DNA from: Paludibacteraceae bacterium
GTDB lineage: Bacteria; Bacteroidota; Bacteroidia; Bacteroidales; Paludibacteraceae
Assembly: GCA_024400275.1 (NCBI GenBank)
Contig: JAKSMY010000052.1
Span: 1 to 11,911 of the forward strand
Direction: 5' to 3'
Length of the DNA: 11,911 nucleotides
Part shown: positions 8,554 to 11,898 of the stretch, one piece after another
How positions within the stretch are numbered: position 1 is the first letter of the stretch
Layout: each line of letters begins with the position of its first letter
Notes under the pieces: generated by a model
What the model was told of the DNA's origin: nothing
The model's database searches: none
The model's input: only the letters and a program-made list of their open reading frames with translations
Position numbers and translations under genes: made by a program

Positions 8554-8690
8554 TAAGAGGGGTACGAAATAGATTTTTAATCTATGCAATAGATGTTTTT
8601 GGCATAGTAGTGGGGTGCTTGCACACCAAAGACAATGCCAAAACAGATATAGGAGGCGCAAGCCGTGTAGCCCAATTATTTGCGTATATC
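8542..8690 (-). repeat. 149-bp unit bounded by perfect 14-bp inverted repeats (family C, copy 2)
   Basis: GATATACGCAAATA (8542-8555) and TATTTGCGTATATC (8677-8690) are exact reverse complements with 121 bases between, the same length as copy 1 at 449-597. In transcription direction the interior begins with a similar GGGC...GGC..CGCC segment and has a hairpin with arms GTTTTGGCA and TGCCAAAAAC, where copy 1 has TTTTGTGG and CCACAAAA. The rnpB-proximal part (8519-8624) is over 90% identical to 11608-11712. Confidence 0.75.
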
Positions 8691-8863
8691 CAAAGAGACG
8701 CGACCCTATTTCGGGGGAATTGCGAAACAATTCGTGTCCTTGTGGCTAAGAATTGCTTTTTCGCAAGGCGGAGTCCGAAATCCAAAGTGTAGGGCGAACA
8801 GATACGCGCAAAAATGAATACGCGCGATGTAACTGTAGCCCTACACGCGGAAGCAATACGAAT

Positions 8864-8968
8864 TTAATCTTTTGTGTGTTTGTCGATGTGTCTTGCACCG
8901 ATAGAGAAGACTGCTTTCAGCAGTTCGAACAGGGCATATAAGAGCCCCTTTTTTTGATTTTGATTCAT
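8864..8968 (-). CDS. 34-residue small hydrophobic peptide, copy 2
   Basis: This is the inverted duplicate of the ORF at 159-263. It encodes 34 residues with the same polar start, hydrophobic middle (about 9-25) and basic/histidine tail, ending HTKD instead of HTNE. It is the last gene of the - strand cassette, following the holin-like gene after an A-family structured element and three nonamer units. A single-pass membrane peptide in a lysin/holin neighbourhood suggests an accessory lysis or membrane role, but that is inference; I do not recognise the family. Confidence 0.6.
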   Translation of the reverse strand: MNQNQKKGLLYALFELLKAVFSIGARHIDKHTKD

Positions 8969-9001
8969 AGATTAGCAGGTTTAACAAGTTTAACAGGTTT
9001 A
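8874..9001 (-). repeat. Long inverted repeat, right copy (128 bp)
   Basis: This is the reverse complement of 126-253 with one mismatch. It contains three nonamer units (8975-9001) and most of the second 34-codon ORF. The left copy has one extra nonamer unit outside the match. The orientation of the two copies is inverted. Confidence 0.9.
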
Positions 9002-9038
9002 GTTTTTTTCTTTGTATCGGTAGTGATAATCAACTCCT

Positions 9039-9127
9039 CGTCGAAAGTGGCTTACTGCAAAGAATTTGCCGTGCAAATTAGGGCAGCCGCACTTTCTCCT
9101 CTCCCCAAAAAGTTAACTTTTCGGGGG
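9039..9127 (-). repeat. Structured element A, copy 1 (89 bp), at holin-like gene 3' end
   Basis: Read on the - strand, a hairpin (CCCCGAAAAG paired to CTTTTTGGGG around TTAA) is followed by GAGAGGAGAAAG. Then comes a stem GAAAGTG/CACTTTC enclosing an inner hairpin AATTTGC/GCAAATT, and it ends TTTCGACG. Outside the first loop it differs from copy 2 (9965-10053) at one base. The loop TTAA supplies the stop codon of the holin-like gene. It could act as an RNA processing or termination signal or as a recombination site. Confidence 0.8.
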
Positions 9128-9313
9128 CCCTGGGTATCGATAATGATAGTCGATACCCATAATAGCGCCGACAAAGGTTAGTATTTCGCCGTACGCGACG
9201 AGTGCGGAATAGTGGATTTCGCCCTTGGGGTCAATGTATATACACAGGAAGATTAGCACCATTCCTGCGGTACACATAACAACGGCTAATATGTATTGAA
9301 TTTGTTGTTTCAT
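9113..9313 (-). CDS. Holin-like two-helix membrane protein
   Basis: This 66-residue protein has two hydrophobic segments (about 5-27 and 37-55) joined by a short charged turn (IDPKGEIHYSA) and a polar tail rich in tyrosine, histidine and proline. Size and topology fit class II holins and similar small membrane proteins found beside lysins in Bacteroidales phage-like cassettes. I do not have a family assignment. I chose ATG 9313; a GTG at 9325 would add four residues. Its last codons run into structured element A and the stop (TAA) lies in that element's first hairpin loop. Codons near the end form a perfect hairpin (GGGTATCG/CGATACCC, 9131-9158). A C10 tract lies about 32 bases upstream of the start. 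Confidence 0.62.
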   Translation of the reverse strand: MKQQIQYILAVVMCTAGMVLIFLCIYIDPKGEIHYSALVAYGEILTFVGAIMGIDYHYRYPGPPKS

Positions 9314-9325
9314 AGTGTTTGACAC

Positions 9326-9360
9326 CCCCCAGCCCCCTCAGTAAGGGGGGGGGGAGTTTG
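9326..9360 (-). promoter_or_regulatory. G/C-rich hairpin with 10-base homopolymer before holin-like gene
   Basis: On the - strand a run of ten C (9354-9345) is followed by TTACTGA and GGGGG, then CTGGGGGG, forming an alternative-pairing hairpin just upstream of the holin-like start. Homopolymers of this length are prone to slippage, which would change the hairpin but not the reading frame. Confidence 0.6.
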
Positions 9361-9384
9361 GATTATAGACCGTGCGCTACGCAC

Positions 9385-9729
9385 TTAGTCTTCGAGCGAA
9401 GCGTCGTACTCTTGACCGCACACGTGCCACAGGTAGGCGTTGAGTGTCTTGTACTCGGTTTGGTTGGCGAAAGCCTGTTGGTCCTGAACGCGTTTTACGT
9501 TGTTCAGTTTGCGGGCTGCCACCAGTGCCTGTACGGCGGCGAAGCGGTTCCAGCGTGCCTGTTCGTCGGACGTGATTGGGTGATTGGTAAGGTCACGTTT
9601 GCCGTAGTTGACCGAGTAAGCGCGTCCTTCGCCGGCGTTGTTTTTGGATTGGCGTTGAGCAGCACCAAAATTACCTTTGATTTTGCCGTGCAGTTCCTCG
9701 ATGGGGTACGCGAATTTCATTCTTGCCAT
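9385..9729 (-). CDS. Conserved hypothetical protein, about 115-residue paralogue 1
   Basis: This 114-residue soluble-looking protein has no signal peptide or membrane segment. It starts MARMKFAYPIEELHGKIKG, has a central conserved-looking stretch (TSDEQARWNRFAAVQALVAAR, split as QARWNRFAAV and QALVAAR), and a tyrosine-rich end (YKTLNAYLWHV). The neighbour at 10065-10415 has the same length and layout: GK near residue 15, a Q-A-R-F-A-A-V segment mid-protein, a YxxL then aromatic end, and a final ED. They are probably distant paralogues. I do not recognise a functional family. ATG 9729 lies at the end of a 123-bp leader shared with the paralogue; an in-frame TTG at 9810 would extend both proteins by the same 27 residues. 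A small hairpin (GTGCG/CGCAC) follows the stop. Confidence 0.7.
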   Translation of the reverse strand: MARMKFAYPIEELHGKIKGNFGAAQRQSKNNAGEGRAYSVNYGKRDLTNHPITSDEQARWNRFAAVQALVAARKLNNVKRVQDQQAFANQTEYKTLNAYLWHVCGQEYDASLED

Positions 9730-9856
9730 AATGTCGTGTTCGGCACTCCTGTCGTAAAGGTTGGACGACCACGTCGTCAACAGGACGACGGAGGCCTCCA
9801 CTCTCCCCAAAAAGCGGGCTTTTCGGGGACCCCGGACGGCACAAGTGCCTTTTTTT
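9727..9856 (-). repeat. Repeated 123-bp leader B, copy 1, with poly-A edge
   Basis: The segment 9727-9849 is identical to 10413-10535 except for one base. On the - strand it starts after an A7 run with GGCAC/GTGCC, then CCCCGAAAAG/CTTTTTGGGG (as in element A), GGAGGCCTCC, GTCGTC/GACGAC, and a purine-rich ACAGGAGT 22 bases before the ATG. TCCTGT inside the leader is complementary to ACAGGA, and GGCACT to AGTGCC just after it, so the AGGAG could be sequestered. On the + strand the outer hairpin followed by T7 (9838-9856) reads as an intrinsic terminator. Confidence 0.85.
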
Positions 9857-9964
9857 AGGTTTAGGTTTATATTCTGTCCTTAGGTAAGCAATCGGGGGTT
9901 AGTTATAGCCGATTGCGCCTTTGGAACCACTACACATTCTTTTGAGACGCGTGTAGGTTTACGT
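9857..9964 (-). other. Spacer between paralogues with two hairpins
   Basis: No gene is seen. On the - strand it holds CTACAC/GTGTAG and a perfect 8-bp hairpin GCAATCGG/CCGATTGC. It separates structured element A (copy 2) from leader B (copy 1). The region may contain processing sites or be a remnant of rearrangement. Confidence 0.5.
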
Positions 9965-10053
9965 CGTCGAAAGTGGCTTGCTGCAAAGAATTTGCCGTGC
10001 AAATTAGGGCAGCCGCACTTTCTCCTCTCCCCAAAAAGCGGGCTTTTCGGGGG
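9965..10053 (-). repeat. Structured element A, copy 2 (89 bp), after paralogue 2
   Basis: It has the same order of parts as copy 1: first hairpin CCCCGAAAAG/CTTTTTGGGG (loop CCCG), GAGAGGAGAAAG, stem GAAAGTG/CACTTTC with inner hairpin AATTTGC/GCAAATT, and TTTCGACG. It begins about 12 bases after the stop of the upstream gene on the - strand. Apart from the four loop bases (CCCG versus TTAA) and one other base it equals copy 1. Confidence 0.82.
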
Positions 10054-10064
10054 CCCCGAACCGG

Positions 10065-10415
10065 TTAGTCTTCGTCGGGTTTGACAAACTCTTTCTTAAC
10101 GATGTAAGAGTAGAGAGAGCCTCCAAACTTGTAGTCCGCTTTGTAGGCAGCGGTGTAGGCTTGCAGCTTGTCGTAGTTGCTTTGGTCCGTGTCGGTGGAC
10201 TTGGCAGCAAGGATAGCCTTAGCAGAGGTAACGGCAGCGGAGAAGGCTGTGCGTACGGCAGTCTGTGCGGCAGTAGGTTCGCCCTCAAAGGGGTTACACA
10301 TCTTGCCGGTGCTGATTTGTCCGTTGCGTTTGTTTACGCGGAAGTAAACATCGGAGTGCATACAGACCTTGCCACTCATGGACTCAACAAGAGCCATCGG
10401 TTTGATTTTTGCCAT
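10065..10415 (-). CDS. Conserved hypothetical protein, about 115-residue paralogue 2
   Basis: This 116-residue soluble-looking protein starts MAKIKPMALVESMSGKV, contains an alanine-rich helix (AVRTAFSAAVTSAKAILAAK) and ends with aromatic residues (SLYSYIVKKEF) and an acidic tail (KPDED). Length, a GK motif near residue 15, the alanine helix and the acidic end match the neighbour at 9385-9729, although identity is low. Proteins of this look occur near phage-like lysins in gut Bacteroidales, but I cannot name a function. ATG 10415 sits at the end of leader B; an in-frame TTG at 10496 would prefix the same 27 residues as in the paralogue. Element A follows the stop within 12 bases. Confidence 0.7.
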   Translation of the reverse strand: MAKIKPMALVESMSGKVCMHSDVYFRVNKRNGQISTGKMCNPFEGEPTAAQTAVRTAFSAAVTSAKAILAAKSTDTDQSNYDKLQAYTAAYKADYKFGGSLYSYIVKKEFVKPDED

Positions 10416-10543
10416 AATGTCGTGTTCGGCACTCCTGTCGTAAAGGTTGGCCGACCACGTCGTCAACAGGACGACGGAGGCCTCCACTCTCCCCAAAAAG
10501 CGGGCTTTTCGGGGACCCCGGACGGCACAAGTGCCTTTTTTTT
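10413..10543 (-). repeat. Repeated 123-bp leader B, copy 2
   Basis: The segment 10413-10535 matches 9727-9849 at 122 of 123 positions, including the start codon and following GC. An A8 run precedes it on the - strand. The single difference changes TCC to GCC if the leader is read as codons. The leader is far more conserved than the two genes it precedes. Confidence 0.85.
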
Positions 10544-10606
10544 AGTTAAGGTTTGATATTATATATTCGGGGTCATTCTTTATAGTGGCGACCGCCTTTG
10601 CCACTT

Positions 10607-10699
10607 CGTCGAAAGAACCTGCGCTATAAAGAATTCGCTTGGCGAATTAAACGCTACGGTTCTTTCTCCTCTCCGAAAAAACTCGCGATGTTTTTTCGG
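10607..10699 (-). repeat. Structured element A, copy 3 (93 bp), diverged with compensated stems
   Basis: The same architecture is kept with changed bases: first hairpin CCGAAAAAAC/GTTTTTTCGG, conserved GAGAGGAGAAAG, outer stem GAAAGAACC/GGTTCTTTC, inner hairpin AATTCGC/GCGAATT, and conserved TTTCGACG. Paired positions changed together relative to copies 1 and 2, while the unpaired motifs did not change. It overlaps the end of the small ORF at 10647-10880. Confidence 0.82.
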
Positions 10700-10880
10700 C
10701 TTGGATATATTCAGGATCCTGTTGGATAGCCAAAATGGCTTGTTGTACTTGTTTGCTTTTGTTAGGGTGTTGTTCACCGTACTGGCGGAGCAGTCCTATA
10801 TAGTCCCGGCGTGCATAGTCTATTCGGTCACGGAAATACAAGTGTGATTGTTTACGTCCGTCAGATACCAGTACCCACAT
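10647..10880 (-). CDS. 77-residue small protein overlapping the lysozyme-like gene
   Basis: The frame starts at ATG 10880, 20 bases before the end of the upstream lysozyme-like gene, and encodes 77 mostly polar residues. It has an aromatic/basic segment (LYFRDRIDYARRDYIGLLRQ) and a glutamine-rich helix (QVQQAILAIQQDPEYI), and no membrane segment. The overlap suggests translational coupling. The last 20 or so codons lie in structured element A, so the C-terminus is low-complexity and basic (SERRKNRSV). I do not recognise it. A frame disrupted by insertion of the element is an alternative, in which case the native protein would have ended elsewhere. Confidence 0.45.
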   Translation of the reverse strand: MWVLVSDGRKQSHLYFRDRIDYARRDYIGLLRQYGEQHPNKSKQVQQAILAIQQDPEYIQAEKTSRVFSERRKNRSV

Positions 10881-11280
10881 AATCGGTCCAAGCCTTGTCG
10901 AGTGAATCGAAATAGTCACGTATGTTATTGCCGGATTCGATGACTGCCATAGCGGCGACGATGTTTTTGAGTTTGGGGCTGTTATTGGGTAGTACCTCCC
11001 GCCCACCTATTTGCGTGATGTGACAGACGTGTTGGATATATTTTTTTGTGTTGTTGCCGTCGGTAGGCGGTGCCCATCTGGTAATGATTTTTTCGATGGT
11101 GTTGCAGCCGTGTTTGGTGATGTAGTTGCCGATGGTTATCAGAGCAGCACGGAAGCCGTAGTACATTGATATAAATTTTTCAAAGTCGGGGTCTTTCTTG
11201 TTCAACACGCACCCTTTCCAATTGTTGGCTGGGTTGATACGGATATTCAGTGGGTTGTTGTTGCGGATGCCTCTGGTCAT
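10861..11280 (-). CDS. Phage P5/lysozyme-like protein (RGIRNNNP family)
   Basis: This 139-residue protein opens with the hallmark RGIRNNNPLNIR (residues 3-14). It continues with the family pattern of a tyrosine/glycine/arginine motif (MYYGFRAAL), a Gly-x-x-Thr-Ile segment (CNTIEKIITRWAPP), and an Asn-Thr-x-x-Tyr-Ile segment (NNTKKYIQHV). Bacteroidota members are often named structural protein P5 after the PRD1 phage and sit in prophage-like lysis or tail cassettes; the fold is thought to be lysozyme-like. Peptidoglycan cleavage is plausible but not shown. There is no signal peptide, so release would need a holin-type partner, and a candidate lies downstream. It is the first gene of the - strand cassette with a consensus promoter at 11371-11402 and six nonamer units before the ATG. 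Confidence 0.85.
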   Translation of the reverse strand: MTRGIRNNNPLNIRINPANNWKGCVLNKKDPDFEKFISMYYGFRAALITIGNYITKHGCNTIEKIITRWAPPTDGNNTKKYIQHVCHITQIGGREVLPNNSPKLKNIVAAMAVIESGNNIRDYFDSLDKAWTDYVGTGI

Positions 11281-11286
11281 ATATTA

Positions 11287-11340
11287 GCGGGTTTAGCGGG
11301 TTTAACAGGTTTAGCGGGTTTAGCGGGTTTAGCAGGTTTA
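11287..11340 (-). repeat. 9-nt tandem repeat array, 6 units, before lysozyme-like gene
   Basis: Six units of GCGGGTTTA, with GCAGGTTTA and ACAGGTTTA variants (+ strand), equal TAAACCCGC/TAAACCTGT on the coding strand. The array ends TAATAT just before the ATG at 11280. It forms most of the 5' leader; a hairpin CCAGTT/AACTGG lies farther upstream near the transcription start. Confidence 0.85.
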
Positions 11341-11370
11341 GAAATTAACTGCTCCAGTTCTAAACTGGTG

Positions 11371-11402
11371 CAAAGATATAGTCTAAAATTCCATTCTCCA
11401 AA
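11371..11402 (-). promoter_or_regulatory. Promoter of the - strand phage-like cassette
   Basis: On the - strand TTTG (11402-11399) and TATCTTTG (11378-11371) are separated by exactly 20 bases, fitting the Bacteroidota consensus. Transcription would begin near 11365 and run through the nonamer array into the lysozyme-like gene. No equally good promoter was found before the downstream cassette genes. Confidence 0.85.
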
Positions 11403-11442
11403 TAATTTGGGTAAAAAGTGCGTAAAAGTGCAAAAAAAGTCG

Positions 11443-11450
11443 TACTTTTG
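11443..11450 (+). promoter_or_regulatory. Possible -7 box (TACTTTTG) before a hairpin
   Basis: TACTTTTG fits TAnnTTTG, but no TTTG lies 19-21 bases upstream. Tandem GTAAAAGTGC-like sequences (11411-11431) sit there instead. If active, it would start a transcript of only about 40 bases ending at the adjacent hairpin. Confidence 0.35.
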
Positions 11451-11454
11451 CAGC

Positions 11455-11496
11455 AAAAACTACCCAAAAGGGTCTGTCCCTAATTGGTAGTTTTTT
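11455..11496 (+). terminator. Intrinsic-terminator-like hairpin with T tract
   Basis: AAAAACTACC (11455-11464) pairs with GGTAGTTTTT (11486-11495), with a GGG/CCC inner pairing, and the 3' arm ends in a T6 run. It works as a terminator on either strand (the other arm gives A/T symmetry). It insulates the divergent units. Confidence 0.65.
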
Positions 11497-11533
11497 AGTT
11501 TAGAGGACGGCGCAAGCGCCTACAGTTTAGAGG
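11497..11533. repeat. GC-hairpin repeat, single unit (family D)
   Basis: A hairpin GGCGC/GCGCC with AA loop (11509-11520) sits between direct repeats AGTTTAGAGG (11497-11506 and 11524-11533). The same flanks with different stems occur at 271-344. Confidence 0.8.
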
Positions 11534-11607
11534 GGGAAGAGGGTGTTCACTTTTTTGTTAACAATGCCTATTTGTATATGCGTTGTGGGGGATTGGGTGT
11601 ATATTAG

Positions 11608-11712
11608 GCAAGCACCCCACACCTATGCAAAAACATCTATTCATAGATTAAAAATCTATTTAGTACCCCAATTATTTGCGTATATCAAATTTTTGTAGTA
11701 TATTTGCAGCGA
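11608..11712 (+). repeat. Promoter-bearing repeat (family C, copy 3, partial)
   Basis: This segment is over 90% identical by eye to the reverse complement of 8519-8624. It includes the AATAGATT-type palindrome and the full promoter core. The left part with the opposite 14-bp arm is missing here. Confidence 0.85.
11675..11706 (+). promoter_or_regulatory. Bacteroidota-type promoter for the 36-codon small ORF
   Basis: TTTG (11675-11678) and TATATTTG (11699-11706) are 20 bases apart. The sequence from TATTTGCG to TATATTTGCA is identical to the fabD promoter. The start codon at 11733 lies 26 bases after the -7 box. Confidence 0.88.
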
Positions 11713-11732
11713 ATTTGGAAAATTGTATTATT

Positions 11733-11843
11733 ATGGCAACGAAAGAAGTTAAATCAGAACAGAAGAAAGTATCTAAATTTTGGGAAGCCTGCCAAAAGTT
11801 CAAAGGAGCATTTGTAATCAACGACCCAGCCTTTGTACTATAA
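11733..11843 (+). CDS. 36-residue small protein
   Basis: The frame runs from ATG to TAA and encodes 36 residues: a lysine/glutamate-rich start (MATKEVKSEQKKVSKF) and a less polar end (GAFVINDPAFVL). It is placed correctly behind a consensus promoter. The composition is plausible for a short amphipathic protein, and MATKE-type starts are common in real Bacteroidales genes. I do not recognise it. Another start codon follows at 11899, so it could be the first gene of an operon or an upstream leader peptide. Confidence 0.55.
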   Translation: MATKEVKSEQKKVSKFWEACQKFKGAFVINDPAFVL

Positions 11844-11898
11844 TGCGCTACCTATCAGATACTAATAAATACAAAATGAATATAAATACTAAATCAAT

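Larger units (their letters stand above)
8517..8863. other. Gene-free interval between rnpB and the small ORF
   Basis: These 347 bases contain no convincing gene. They hold the rnpB promoter, the second copy of the promoter-bearing repeat (about 8517-8760, - orientation), and a remainder (about 8770-8863) with short GC-rich inverted segments but no recognisable feature. Confidence 0.65.
11281..11732. other. Gene-free divergent intergenic region
   Basis: No coding sequence is supported in these 452 bases. They contain the nonamer array and promoter of the - strand cassette, a + strand hairpin with T tract (11455-11496), a family D hairpin (11497-11533), a palindrome TTGTTAACAA near 11557, and a family C promoter repeat (11608-11712) leading to the small ORF at 11733. 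Confidence 0.7.

Noticed and set aside
9319..9858. A 179-codon + strand frame opposite paralogue 1, and a 131-codon frame at 10161-10556
   Set aside because: Both translate the repeated leader antisense; their shared C-terminal residues come only from the DNA repeat, and there is no promoter on that strand.
9039..10699. Structured elements A as integron attC sites with gene cassettes between them
   Set aside because: They are imperfect palindromes placed after small genes as attC sites are, but I could not find the core-site pair RYYYAAC/GTTRRRY at their ends, and no integron integrase is in the window. The resemblance in placement is kept only as an idea.
10580..10777. A 65-codon - strand frame starting MNNTLTKANK
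   Set aside because: It is out of frame with the better-placed small ORF at 10647-10880 and runs through structured element A; its start has no support.
117..11340. CRISPR array
   Set aside because: The 9-nt units are adjacent, with no spacers of regular length between them, and no cas gene is present.
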